Source of the DNA: Amoebidium appalachense | Taxonomy: Eukaryota > Ichthyosporea | Assembly: GCA_963693365.1 (NCBI GenBank) | Contig: CAVNZM010000008.1 | Coordinates: 8,060,001-8,124,000, forward strand | DNA: 64,000 bases | Direction of reading: 5' to 3' | Shown here: positions 39,470 to 61,505 of the stretch, piece after piece | Numbering within the stretch: the first letter of the stretch is position 1 | How the letters are laid out: the number at the start of each line of letters is the position of its first letter | Program-made: the position numbers and the translations under genes | The notes under the pieces: model-generated | Databases searched by the model: none | Seen by the model: the letters and a program-made list of their open reading frames with translations, nothing else | Told to the model about the DNA's origin: nothing

Positions 39470-40133
39470 CAAAGTAAAATGAACTTCAATAGGTCCACAT
39501 GCCTTTAGTCTTTTTTTTTTTTTTTTTTTGGGGGGGGGGGGGGGGGTTTCAAAGCGAAAATACGCACGTCACTGTACAGCCTTCTGTTGTAAGCGATAGC
39601 ACCCATCAGCAGGAGGGTCTCCGAGTGGCCGGGGGCCAACTGCAGTGTCTGGCTGCACAGCGCATGCGCACCGTCCAGGTCATCCCGCTGATACAGCACG
39701 TGGGCCTGCCGAAGAAGCTCCAGTACCTGAAATTTCAAAAGAAAAGGGGGGTTTGGGGGTGCGGTTTTCAGAGAGAAGAAAAGGGGGCCGGGGATGGGGG
39801 AGAAGGGGAGAAGGGGGGGGGGGGGGGGGGGGGAGGGGAAGGGGGCAAAGGGAAGGGGGGATTTGATAGAAGGCTGGATGGTGGGAAACGAGGGGAGGGT
39901 AGAGAGAAGGAGTGTGTTGCTTTTTCTTCTCCTTTTGAAATAGAGGAGAGGCCGTTGGGATGAGGGGAGGGAAGGGGGAAAGGAGGTGGGGGGGAGCCAA
40001 AGGGAGACGGGGAGGGGGGGGGGGGGTCAGTGAATGTGTGTGTACCCCCACGCGTGCGCTTGTGTGATGATGTGGTGTGGTGGATGGTGTGTGAGTGGCG
40101 TTGAAAGCTTTTCTATTTATTATTTTATTATTA

Positions 40134-40170
<37 letters not shown>

Positions 40171-40326
40171 GGGGGGGGGGGGGGGGGGGGGATGTGAAGA
40201 AAAAGGTCGGGGATGAAGAATGGGTCCCACCGGAAAGTTTGAAGTCAAGTTTTCCTATCAGAAAATGAAATGTGCGTTTCTGTGCTTTGGGTATTTAGTG
40301 TTGTTTTTCTATTTCCTTTTTTTTTT

Positions 40327-40370
<44 letters not shown>

Positions 40371-40676
40371 CAACCAAAAAAAATAAGGTACAACGTAACA
40401 AGTAGCGAAATATGTGAAAGTGAGAACAGATTGTGGGAAGAAATGCGAACAGGTAAACGGCCGGCAGAAATGGACAGAATAACTTGGTATTTCCGTGCTT
40501 TAAATGTCTGTGTGCCGCGTGTGCGGGTTTCCGTATGTGTGCCTAATACGTTGAATCTTTTTCTTCCCTGATGTTTATTACAATTTTATTCCTATTTTTT
40601 CCCCTTTTCTTCTTTTTCATCTTTATCATTATTTTTAATTTTAGTTTTTTATTTATTTAAAAATATTTATTTATTT

Positions 40677-40718
<42 letters not shown>

Positions 40719-41396
40719 GATGTGCGCATGCGTGTATGGTAAGGGCGGCAGGGCGGGGCCGAGGGGGGTGGGGGGGTAGGGGGGGGGGGTAGGCATTGAG
40801 AGAAGTGGAAGCCATAATAACTCCCCCTACCCTTCCCCCTTCCCCCTCCCCCCTCCTCCCCTTCCCCTCCCCCCCCTCCCCCCGCCCCTCCCAAAAAAAA
40901 GAAAGAAGAAAGAAAAGAAAGAAAGAAAAAGACCAGTATGCACTAGAAAGATTCTTGAACAGAAACCGAATTCAAACAGGTTACCCTGCCACCAACATCA
41001 CACACGATTTTCCACTTTAACCTCGTGTGTGTCTAGGAAAGAACACCCGAGGTTAGGGGAAGGCTGGGGGGGGGGGGGGGGGGGGGGACATGCCTGTGCA
41101 CCGTTTGCTGGACCAAGTTCTCCCCATCCGTGGTCCTTAGCAATTCCTGGATCCCTCATAATCTCCAGATTGTACCTCCGGTTTTCTCCGCTCAACCCAA
41201 CCGAGCCCCTCCTCCCCACCGGGGCACCAGGAACGCCATAATACTCGTTCACATTCCCGTTCGAAAGGCCTCCCCTCCCTTGAAAATCACGGGTATTTTG
41301 ACCTTGCCATCCACCATTACACCCTCCGTTCACCTGGTGGAAAAGATTGCCCGGTGCGCTTCCGGCGTGCCTGTTTGACATCACCTGTGTGTCCAT
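21650..41396 (-). CDS. OGT: O-GlcNAc transferase (OGT, SEC type), 25 exons
   Basis: UDP-GlcNAc:protein Ser/Thr O-GlcNAc transferase, acting in cytosol and nucleus. Exons: 41396-41094, 39726-39568, 38858-38555, 38298-38230, 37493-37378, 36763-36624, 36053-35984, 35255-35117, 34513-34368, 33623-33529, 33174-33132, 32696-32598, 32049-31903, 31304-31255, 30933-30880, 30314-30230, 28898-28836, 28410-28303, 27865-27783, 26844-26664, 25989-25880, 25366-25315, 24240-24087, 23561-23392 and 21787-21650 (TAA). All phases match and the sum is 3078 nt, or 1025 aa. Residues 1-101 are a Gly/Asn-rich head, about 105-560 are TPRs and 570-1025 the GT41 catalytic region. There is no signal peptide. The long spacer between the two catalytic lobes of animal OGT is absent, as in plant SEC. 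Exon 26844-26664 contains a compensated frameshift pair, and the first intron has a GC donor. Confidence 0.93.
21889..22240 (+). repeat. OGT-intron repeat, long copy 1
   Basis: It follows a poly(G) tract. It starts TTGAATGCGTCAAAAAGTAC and contains GAAGTACACAAG, GCATAATAAGCAGAGCCCAT, CCGAGTTTCGACC and a hairpin CGTCTTGATCAGAGACG, ending near TTCTAGGAAGCTCCCCC. It is close to the copy at 29827-30135. In the sense direction of OGT it ends in poly(C). Confidence 0.85.
22304..22402 (-). CDS. isolated WD40-like exon inside last OGT intron
   Basis: An open stretch of 33 codons lies between an AG acceptor (CGCACAG) and a GTATTT donor, in the same orientation as OGT. It contains [18 protein letters not shown] followed by TRLFK, the pattern of a WD40 blade. 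The wording resembles UTP4/cirhin-type WD40 proteins, but one blade is too little to assign a family. No neighbouring WD40 exon is seen. Including it between the last two OGT exons would keep phase 0, so it could be an alternative OGT cassette, a captured exon, or part of an overlapping gene. Confidence 0.4.
22877..23010 (+). repeat. OGT-intron repeat, short copy
   Basis: Starts TTTGAATGCGGAACACGGTAC after poly(G) and runs to GCAGAGCACATCCTCAGG, followed by another poly(G). It is nearly identical to parts of 27189-27475 and 27641-27727. Confidence 0.85.
24215..24562 (-). repeat. OGT: three tandem copies of an OGT splice acceptor region
   Basis: Units of about 113-120 bp begin at 24215, 24335 and 24448. 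Each holds the intron end (ATATTTAG on the minus strand) plus about 25-30 bases of the start of exon 24240-24087. The left-most copy continues into the true exon. The middle copy lacks GGTTGCA after the acceptor; the right copy is nearly intact but soon reaches a stop. The two extra copies are decoy 3' splice sites in the intron. Confidence 0.8.
25646..25738. repeat. (CA)n microsatellite in an OGT intron
   Basis: One of the few places in OGT where CA, and not TG, is on the plus strand; it adjoins plus-strand poly(C) and C-run/A-run tracts (25490-25530, 25596-25635). Confidence 0.9.
27189..27475 (+). repeat. OGT-intron repeat, long copy 2
   Basis: Starts TTTGAATGCGGAACACAGTA after poly(G). 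It carries the GAGCCCATCCTCAGGG block, CGAGTTTCGACC and the hairpin CGTCTTGATCAAAGACG before GAGCAGGGTTGC. Confidence 0.85.
27641..27727 (+). repeat. OGT-intron repeat, short copy
   Basis: The first 87 bases equal those of the copy at 27189 almost exactly; it ends at AAGTATGCA and passes straight into 45 G. Confidence 0.85.
29389..29500 (+). repeat. OGT-intron repeat, divergent copy
   Basis: After poly(G): AAATGCTTTATGGGGTACGA, then AAGTACACAGCC and CATAAGCCATGCCCGTTCCC. Same order of blocks as the other copies but about 60-70% alike. Confidence 0.65.
29827..30135 (+). repeat. OGT-intron repeat, long copy 3
   Basis: Starts TTGAATGCGTTATAATGTAC after poly(G) and follows the copy at 21889 through the hairpin CGTCTTGATCAGAGACG to CAGGAGACGGTGCTTCTGGG. 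Few differences, so the two copies are recent or have been homogenised. Confidence 0.85.
32598..41396 (-). CDS. OGT: OGT head and TPR superhelix exons
   Basis: Twelve exons. The first (ATG at 41396) encodes about 101 residues of low-complexity Gly/Asn/Arg sequence with no TPR. The rest carry roughly eleven to twelve 34-residue repeats, seen as [198 protein letters not shown] and [14 protein letters not shown]. The order matches animal and plant OGTs. The TPR groove binds protein substrates. Exon 9 (34513-34368) has a decayed duplicate just upstream at 34596-34692. Confidence 0.92.
32808..32920 (+). repeat. OGT-intron repeat, divergent copy
   Basis: After poly(G): TAGAATTTCTTACAGAGAAC, then GAAGCACACATTCACGACGA and GCTGTGCCCATCCTCGGG. 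A second, weaker copy follows at about 32980-33055. Confidence 0.65.
34596..34692 (-). pseudogene. decayed duplicate of OGT exon 9
   Basis: On the minus strand this repeats the acceptor (AAAATCACAG) and about 75 bases of exon 34513-34368, with changes: it reads [16 protein letters not shown] and then a TAG stop. It sits in the intron just upstream of the true exon. The exon-like part is too damaged to be used. A shorter, weaker echo may lie near 34740-34775. Confidence 0.75.
35453..35545 (+). repeat. OGT-intron repeat, divergent copy
   Basis: After poly(G): ATAAAACGCGTTATGACAAC, then AACAAAGCACACATTAAAGG and CAGAGCCCATCCTCC. Confidence 0.6.
36057..36213. repeat. (TGCG)n tetranucleotide repeat before OGT exon 7
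   Basis: About 39 units of TGCG with one or two changes. On the sense (minus) strand CGCA units run to within a few bases of the acceptor CACACAG of exon 36053-35984. Confidence 0.95.
36280..36372 (+). repeat. OGT-intron repeat, divergent copy
   Basis: TTAGATTCTGTTACAGAGTAC, then GAAGTCCACATTCACGACCG and GCAAAGCACACACAAAGG, downstream of a poly(G) tract. Confidence 0.65.
39210..39400 (+). repeat. OGT-intron repeat, divergent long copy
   Basis: After poly(G): TTAGAATGCAGCGAAGTACA, then CACAGTACCTGAGCTTCGAC and CACATGTCTTGAGC, matching the order of the long copies in decayed form. Confidence 0.6.
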
Positions 41397-41469
41397 CTTC
41401 CGGTCTTTCACTTTTTACGCAAGAATTTGGCAACATCCGTACATGTCAAAACGACGAATCCACCCAACA

Positions 41470-41527
41470 GAATCAGTGCGCATGCGTCTGTTTTTTATTA
41501 ATTGTGTAGTGCTGCCTTTTATCTGCT
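41470..41527 (-). promoter_or_regulatory. OGT: possible OGT core promoter elements
   Basis: On the minus strand a TATA-like GATAAAAGG (41515-41523) lies about 120 bases before the OGT ATG, and the palindrome CGCATGCGCA (41477-41486) resembles an NRF1-type site. Positions fit a core promoter, but the motifs are short. Confidence 0.25.
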
Positions 41528-44107
41528 CAGCGACAAAGTGATTTATTGTGTAGGGAAGGGTTTTGAAGACTATTGTAAAAGAGCGTCAGATTGTTCCGGT
41601 AAATGTAGAGTGTGGATCAGCGGGGAGATCACAGGAGGAAGAGGGGTCGAACGAATCTTTTGACAATCTAAAAATGTCCTGCATAAAAGCCTACACAGTT
41701 CTAAACTAACGCTAAAATACAATCAGTACAAGCACCAGTATGTGGGCACCGAAAGCATTCCCTCCTTTTTTCCCACCTAGTCCTGAATCACTCACAAAAT
41801 CTCCCTTCCCACATACCCTTATCTTTCGTGGCAACGTTCGTGAAAACTGAACCGAGTGGACACAGAGGATGATGTATGGGTGGTTAGTCTGTCCTATGCT
41901 GACGTCAGCATTTGGGCCCCTAGAGCCAGAAAGGAAGAATCTCCGGTGCGCTGGTTATTCAAAAAAGTTCCTTTTAGCTTCGTTTCCTTTGCCTCTTTTT
42001 ATTGAATTTGATTCATTTACCACTCAAAATGCTAATAGAAGGCGAAAACCGCTGCCATCATGAAGCAATCATGACTTAAATGCTTTTCAATTGAGTGCCA
42101 CATGAGCACGAAAAGTACATCTAAGAGGATTCGTTTTAGACTTAGCAAGGACTCAGCGGGAGTAGTGTGGTTGTGATTGGACGAAACGTTCGCATGTTCT
42201 ATTTCACCCAAAACTCTCACAAATGGGGTACCCTAACTGTTTGATATAAATCTGAACCTAAGAAAAAACTACAACAAGAAATGATAAAAGTATGGTTTTT
42301 CATTATAGGTAGCCAAGGCGAAAAATACATACTAAAATATTGAGGGGAGAAATACTAAAAAGAGAGTGGCACTCTGAAAACCCTCCTTTCTGGTTTGTGA
42401 GGCTTCATTTGATTATCCATGCACATGCAAATCGAAATTTCAAATCTTTAAGTTTAACAGGCCTCCGCCACTCCTGACTCCTCCCCTTCCTGTTCCCCCT
42501 TTTCCCCGCCATTTCCGTTTTTTTACTGGTATCCTTTTCAACATATGGCTGCAAGCACACGCCCTGGCAGTCTCCATGTTCGCCCATGATCATCATTGGC
42601 ATAATTATTATAAGAAAATATTCTACGCTTCTACGCGACCTATTGGCGGTGGGCTGCTGCAACTTCTTCAGCTACTTCTGCGCTGCGTGAGTGGAGGGGC
42701 GGCTACTTGGTCGTCGGGGAGCTTTCCAAGTGACTGCAAGTCCTTAGCCTCCAGTCGTATGGCAAGGACCGGGTTTGATTGCATGCATTCTGTAATTGTG
42801 TTTTTCTGTGTGTGCGGCCACAACTAGGCCACCTTATCAGAGAGCTAGATGCAGTTTCTCCGGGGTATCTAGGGACCGGGCCCGTTGGGATTGTTTTTTA
42901 GCTCAGATTTGGTCTGCATTGCTCTTTTAGAGGCTGACTTGCTTGCTTTGCCTCGATAGGTTTTGAGGGGGGCCTGTTGGGAAGGAGCAGTAATGATGTC
43001 TTCTTGCGGAGTGTGGTCTGGTCAACATCGATGCATATGACTAGTTGGAGCAAACTAGTTTCACGCATACACGTACACTTAAGGTTTTGTCCGCTGGTGT
43101 CCTTTGTCACTTGTCTTGTTGCTTTATTTTTATTTCGTAGCTTTGGCTTTTTTAGTTCTATTGGTGGTTATGTAGCCTGTGGCTGCACGTTGCCTTCATC
43201 AACGGATCAATAAACCCGAGTCAAAAGAAAATTTACAGGCCGAAGAAAACACATCGACCCCAAAAAGCAAGGCTGGGGGGATTTTCCTGGCGGGAAAAAA
43301 GCCCGGGGGCCCCCTGCAGCTGCCAGGCTGGCCAGGCCCTTTTGCAGTCCGGGGCCACCACAGGCTGCCATCATCTATGTGGAGTGTCCGTGGCACTCGA
43401 GCTCAGGCGCCCCAACTACTTCAAGGCCCCAATGGTAGGCTCGCATGTGTACATCGTGTGTGTGTGTGTGTGTGTGTGTATGCGTGTGTGCGTTTGTGCG
43501 TGTGTGCGTGTGTGTGTGTGTGTGTGACGTGTGTGTGTGCCTGACTTTCCTGATAATAATACACATTGTATACGACTCCAAGCTCTTTTCTTGATGTGTG
43601 TGTGTACGTGTTCATGTATGCATATGCATGCTGGTGGTGTGTGTGTGCGCGTGTGCGCGTGCATGCGTGTGTGCATGTGTGCACGTGCGTGTGTGGACGG
43701 CTGTTGTTGGTGCTGTGTGATAGACGGTAGTTCCCTCGAGGGCCTGCAAAGGTCCTCCGGGAACAAAACGTGATAAAAAAGGTGTGTGTGTGTGGGGGGG
43801 GGGGGGGGGGGGGGGGGGAGGGAGGGAGGGGGCGGGGGGAAGGGGGGCCGGGGAGGTTGCCAGTGCGGGGGGGGGGGGGGGGGGTTTAAGTAGGGAAGGG
43901 GGCGGCTGCCACAGTAGAGGCCATATGCATGAGTGGAGTGTAGAGGCCATATGCATGAGTGGACTGCTATTTGTACGTGCGCGCGGGCCCCCGGGCCGGT
44001 ATACGTGGGGTGAGGTGTTGCCAGGCCTGCGATTCAGCGTTTTTTTTTGTTTTGTTTTGTTTTTTTCGGGGTGGGTGTGTGTGTGACAGTGTACGTACGT
44101 ATTATGT

Positions 44108-44154
<47 letters not shown>

Positions 44155-44458
44155 CTACCCGGTATAGTACGTTTACAGTGATCATGATGTACGAATTTAC
44201 CGCGTTTTACCTCTTTCCCTCCGGGTATCTGCTACACTAGCTGGCAATGTGAACACTTTAGACTTTTTGTTGAATTCTGTTGGTCGCCACATTGAGTATT
44301 TATATGATTTTCACACAGTGTTCAGGTATCTCAGTATGCACTTGTTACTGGATAACTCGTGAAGTTTTTATTGTCTTCTCCGTATGCCGTGCATACTTGC
44401 ATATCTTTCCGTTGAATAAATCCAGTCAAAAGAAAAAAAAATTACCTTCAAATTAACC

Positions 44459-44489
<31 letters not shown>

Positions 44490-45984
44490 ACCCCCACCCA
44501 CCCACCCACCCACCCAAAAAAAAAAAAAAAAAAAAAAAAAAAAGAAAGAAAAAGAAAAAGAAAAGAAATAAAGAAAAGAAAGGAAAGGAAGAAAGAAAGA
44601 AAGAAGAAAGAAAAGAGAACACGCGTACATATACCTAATTAGACCATGAAGCACACGCACCCCCCCCCCCCCCCCCCCCCCCTCCCCTCCCTCCAAAAAA
44701 AAAAAAAAAAAAAAAAGAAAGAGAAAGAAAGAAAGAAAAAAGAAAAGAGGAAAAAAAGAAGGGAAAAAAAAGAACACACACATATGTACCTGATTACATT
44801 GTGAAGCACACACTCGCACGCACACGCGCACACGGCTGCACAAGGGTGCACATGCATGCATGCACACACACACACACACATACACCGTGACACACACACA
44901 CACACACACACACACCGTGACACACACGTGCATTATGCACGTGTTCTGGTTCTGACTGTTTTCACGTGTCCAAACTGAGTCTCGACCAGTTCAGACATAT
45001 CTGCCATTTTGCATTATCTTTATAAAACGTGTCAACATGATTTTGAACCTACCAATGCCTAGTGTTAATTGTTCTCATCATAATCTTGCGCCCAATGAAA
45101 TGAGCTGAATACTGCGATTAGCCTCCGTGTCCGTCCGAGCATCAAATTCGCACCAAATACTTTCGATTGAGGGAACATTTCTTTCCGACAAATGACCAAT
45201 TACTGCGATATGCCAACACGTCCGGCCAATAAAAAGGCCAACACGGCATGTGAACCATTAGCCACACACGTGTGAGTCCTGCCGAAACCAAGGAGTGTTT
45301 GTATTGAAACTGGTTAACAACGGCACCTTCAGCTGACGGTGAGGCATAATGCTGTATGATGTGCATCTGTGTCAATTACAATTTGCCATGTGTATAGAAT
45401 GATTATCAATCTATACTAGAGGAGATAGTGTATGATCAAATGTAACTCTATACTAGACGGGATATACTGGTATTATCTCTCTTGTTAACATGGGGGACAA
45501 ACTAGTGTACACTTTAGCTCTGTGTGAATGCATATATATATATATGTACAGCTCGGTGCAAATGCATATATGTACAGCAATTTAAGTATTCTCGCGTTCA
45601 AAACCCCATGTCCAGATACGGTAACAGCTCAAACCTATAGCTACCCAAAGAAGCAAAGTGATATTCATACCTTAAGGGAAACTCATGGTTCGTACATCAT
45701 TATTGTTTTAAAGTTCGATTTGAATTTGAGCCATGCCACTGAATAGGTACCCACTAATATTATATGCGACAGTTTAAGGTCACACCCAATATCCAGATAT
45801 GGTAACGATGGTGACTACATTTAAAAACACCAAAAAAAGACAGAGAGCATCTACGAATGCCCACGATAAATTTTTGAGGAGTTCTCGTTCAACCTTAAAC
45901 TCAGACATGCTCCCAACAAAATAGTGTCCGCCGACTAAATCCAATCCCCTCCGCCATCAAAAAAACACAGAATATGCGCCCATA
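41528..45984. other. intergenic between OGT and HK2
   Basis: Holds a possible exon at 43239, TG-rich DNA (43450-43700), a 26-bp direct repeat (GTAGAGGCCATATGCATGAG) at 43913-43964, poly(G) at 44109-44154 and two C-run/A-run tracts at 44459-44545 and 44660-44720. 44940-45980 is plain AT-rich DNA. Confidence 0.5.
43239..43434 (+). other. possible exon of an unknown gene
   Basis: A G+C-rich block of 196 bases starts after TTTACAG and ends at AATG before GTAGGC, inside AT-richer DNA. It is open in more than one frame and I recognise no domain, so coding status is open. An AATAAA lies just upstream at 43210. Confidence 0.2.
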
Positions 45985-46006
45985 TATCCAAATAAGGCAA
46001 TTCCTC

Positions 46007-57876
<11,870 letters not shown>

Positions 57877-58699
57877 TTTCTACAATCAGGAAGAATTTGA
57901 TTAGATAGTAAAAACGAAAGTCCTTTTTCACTGATTTTCTTCTGGTATAGATAGCTATCTATGAAGTTCCCTGACACCAACTACTTGGTATGAGAACAAT
58001 GAAAGATGAGTAAAAATACTGAGGGAGAAAGCAGGTGGGGTGCTGGCGGTGGTGGTGGTGATCTGGTGTATGTTTCGGGCGATTGCACTTTGGTTTTTCC
58101 TTGATTTCGTTAGGTTTCGTTTTTTTATCGCGTCATGTGCTTGTTTTTTGTCTGTTTTTCACCTCAATATGGTAGTGAACGGTGCATCTACTTATTGGTT
58201 AAGCAAAAAAAACTACAAGATGAATGAAGTTAAAGGTTCAAACCTAACTTACGTGGCACGACACAAAGGTTAGAGGTTTTTTTGTCTCACAATTGTCAAT
58301 ATGTAAACGAAAATAATAACAATGTTTACAGTGTCTCATTTCGCCATTCAAGACATAAGAACTATGTTTCTGTCGGTCTGCTTACTGATGTGAGTCTTTT
58401 TTTTTTTTTTTTTAACCCCAACACCGAGCTTTATGTCTCACGGTCTATTTGTTATTCCTAACTTTCTATTTTTTCTCTACTAGTAGGCCTCTTTATGTTT
58501 ATCTACAAAGTTATATTAATAAGTCAAACCACCATAAAAGTCGTCGTCATTTTTTTTAATAGCTGGAACAGTTCTTGCCTAGAAACCGAAAAGACACATT
58601 GTGAGGGAAGCAAAAACTGAAGTCACGTGATTTCGTTCAACGTCATCATTTTTCACGTGGATCAGCACTTGGTATCACACGTACATCACTGAGCTGAGC

Positions 58700-59097
58700 A
58701 TCGGAACGTGGCTCAGTGGCTCAGTGGCTCATGCCCCCTAAAAGTTTTCTTTTGAACATGGTTCTGACATTAGAATATTCTGGAAAAATTGGTTCGTTCC
58801 CATTCGATCAGATTCTCATGGGCTCTTCCATGCAGCAGAAGCTTGTTTCACACAACGAGTGTTCTGGTGCTTGGTTGGGACCCGGAGTGGCCTGTAAAGT
58901 GACCCCGGGCTCCCTGGGGGCAGCGCCGGGAGGAGGAGAATGTAACAAACGAGAGTCTCGGATTAGAACTTTGGGAAGGCATACCCAGGTCCGGCCTCCC
59001 AACGATATAGTGAATGAATGTTGTATGCACGTAAATGTGAAAAAAATAAAAAATAATAAATAAATAATAATATAAAAAAAAGAAATAAAAAAAAAAC
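58700..59097 (+). other. SINE-like segment with A-rich end
   Basis: It starts near GTGGCTCAGTGGCTCAGTGG (similar to a tRNA A box), has a G+C-rich body and ends in about 60 bases of AATAAATAATAA-like sequence and poly(A). No clear B box at the right distance and no target duplication were found. Confidence 0.25.
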
Positions 59098-59232
59098 TGC
59101 CTTAGAAACCAATGCTGGTGGTGTGGTGGCGGTGGTGGTGGTGGTAATTGTTGCTGTTGTTGTTCTGGTGGTGGTGGTTGTGGTGAGTGGGTGGGTGGGT
59201 AGGTGGGTGGGTAGGTGGGTGGGTGGGTGGGT

Positions 59233-59246
<14 letters not shown>

Positions 59247-59329
<83 letters not shown>
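59247..59329. repeat. uninterrupted run of 83 G
   Basis: The longest homopolymer in the window, preceded by GGGT units and (TG)n. It lies outside supported genes, upstream of HK2. Confidence 0.9.
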
Positions 59330-59330
<1 letters not shown>

Positions 59331-60422
59331 GGGAGGGCCGGGGGAGGGGGGGACGGGCAGGGTTGCCCAGGCCACAGCGGCCGCCGTTTCGTGTATGATC
59401 CATCATGGTGTGCGCACACACGTCACGGTGTGCACACACTGAGCCGTGCAGGTCATCGTGCACGTGTACTTGTCCGACGCGGGTTCAAGCTTTCACTCGC
59501 ATGCACTCAGGCAGTTGTGGGCCTTGACTGCAGGTCCTGCAGGAGTTAGTGCAAGAATCTCAAAGCAATAATTAGCATTTTCCCCCTTCTCCAGATAGGG
59601 AAAAGGTACTTATAATTCTGTAGGTACGTTTACACACATAAATTCATGGAGACGGGCAAACGCATATGCACGCATGGGAAGCAAAACAAATTCAACTAAT
59701 ATATACGTAGGGGTGTATGTACGTAAGTGCACGTACGTGCACAGTACTACTATTAAATTTTATATTGTGTAGAATGCACTATCTATGTATTTGATAGTGG
59801 TGTGGTATACGTATTATGTACGTATTGACACTGTGGTACTGATGATTGCGAACATCGACTTCTAGCCTGATATTCTAGAACTCTGTCACTGACTGGTGCC
59901 TTTTAGAATTCGAATTCGAGTTCTGATTCCAACTTTCTATCACTATTAAACGCGTGCGTTAATGATCAGCTGAGTTAAAGTTTGCGTGTCACAATGACAA
60001 TTTGACACCGGCCATGTGCAATATTTCCTTAAGCTTGCAGATATAGGCCTACGGTATAAGGATATTTAAAAAAACCGTTTTACGTAGAGGGAGCCCTACG
60101 TGTACATACTTTGTAGGTAGCCCTACGTGTACATACTTTTAGACATATGCATGATTCCATGCACATATGATTGTAATAAAGGCTTCGCGAGCTATTTGCA
60201 ATTATACAACAAAGACATTCCGGCTGGCTAGTGATCCGGGTCACCAGGGCAGGTGATAGAAAAGCGTAGCAAACCCTCCTGATGTGATGCGTGGGCGACC
60301 AAGCCTTGTGCCTGTGACACAGTGACAGTGACAACCGCCCGCGCAAATTCAAAACTCTACATCTGAACCAATCAAGCAATTGTTATCTAAATTAGTCAAA
60401 AATTAAAAAAGTCGTTACAAAT

Positions 60423-61145
60423 CAGACCTGTGGCGGGCCGGGCCGGGCTGGGCTGGCTGGGCTGTGCAGCCCGGCCCATAGAGTCCTCGGGCGGCTGGAC
60501 GGGCCCCCCCGTCATGAGCGGCCATTATGATTGGAATGCAAAGTCTATGTATGACCTGTGCGTTGATTGGTTAATAGTCTTCATCAAACATGATTGGAAT
60601 GCAAAGTCCATATATGACCTGTGCGTTGATTGGTTTATAGTCTTCATCAAATCCGAAGTCCGCTTGTGATGTCATACTTTATAGGTGGTTATAGACCGTC
60701 ATAGTCGATGTGTAGGGTAACACACTTTACACTACGAACGAACTTCCGAGGGCGCGCAAGCCGCCTTCAAGTTGCAACCGTGCACGTGAGTACGTAACGG
60801 CCATGAACACACAGCATCTTCGTTTTCACGTGGTTCCAAAGAACGCGGTTTCTTAGCAGCTTTTGTTTATACACGAGCAATATAGTGCAGGTCTAACTGT
60901 TACAGTTAAGCGCATTTGAAGCAAGTCATAATACAAACATACCAGACAGAAGGCGAGGGGAGAGACCCTCGGGAAGACCTCAATTTCTTTTACGCAAACG
61001 GTTTGCGACATCAATATCTATACATAATAACACGGGTCCATATATGTGAATAGCGCCAGCCCGGCCCAGCCCGTCCGGAGCCCCTAAAAGTGGCGGGCCG
61101 AGCTGGCCGGCCCGGTCCGGCCCGTTTAGCCCTGCCACAGATCTG
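60423..61145. mobile_element. non-autonomous hAT-like element (723 bp)
   Basis: The ends are inverted repeats: CAGACCTGTGGCGGG on the left and the complement of CAGATCTGTGGCAGGG on the right, each followed by a very G+C-rich stretch of GGGCC units. It is flanked by a perfect 8-bp direct duplication, TTACAAAT, at 60415-60422 and 61146-61153. CAG ends with an 8-bp target duplication are typical of hAT elements. No transposase ORF is present. Inside, a unit of about 63 bp is repeated twice (60528-60652). Confidence 0.85.
60528..60652. repeat. 63-bp tandem duplication inside the hAT-like element
   Basis: Two adjacent copies begin TGATTGGAATGCAAAGTC and end near TAGTCTTCATCAAA, differing at only a few positions. 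Each copy holds two GATTGG motifs (inverted CCAAT). Confidence 0.8.
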
Positions 61146-61291
61146 TTACAAATGTGCCAAATAAAGAAATCATTGGTTAAACGGGAACACTTTCTATCCC
61201 CACCAAGAATCCCAAATTCACATTTTTGCACGAAGTCAAAAATGTCTGAATTGATTGGACAATTCCATTTATTAACTTATTCTTCGGCCGT

Positions 61292-61325
61292 CTGATTGGG
61301 CCACAATGGTTATGTGGCCAATCAG
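61292..61325. promoter_or_regulatory. inverted CCAAT dyad
   Basis: CTGATTGGGCCACA is followed after six bases by TGTGGCCAATCAG, an almost perfect palindrome with one extra G. It presents a CCAAT box on each strand, about 50 bases before the TATA box. This suits an NF-Y type factor or a hairpin. Confidence 0.5.
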
Positions 61326-61374
61326 CGGCCTGGTACGGAGCCTCTGAGGCTTATGGGGTTTACACACTTTTGGG

Positions 61375-61382
61375 TATATAAG
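61375..61382 (+). promoter_or_regulatory. TATA box of the gag-like ORF
   Basis: TATATAAG lies 124 bases before the ATG at 61506, downstream of a CCAAT dyad. Together they look like a pol II core promoter for the element. Confidence 0.55.
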
Positions 61383-61505
61383 CCGACCTTAGATCGGTCG
61401 TCTATTAGCATATTCCCCGTCGCCTCCTCTCTCATCGGAGGCAACGTTGGTGAGGCTCGTTCACGCTTTGTTTAGGGTAGGTCACCCTTTTACTAGGACT
61501 TCACC

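Larger units (their letters stand above)
57877..60414. other. no gene supported upstream of HK2
   Basis: Presumed HK2 5' region (57877-58060), then AT-rich DNA, the SINE-like segment, GGT/GGGT units and the 83-G run. Nothing with coding character was recognised. Confidence 0.45.

Noticed and set aside
58190-58245. A-box and B-box like motifs (TGGTTAAGC, GGTTCAAACCT) at tRNA-like spacing
   Set aside because: No cloverleaf or acceptor stem can be formed; no tRNA gene called.
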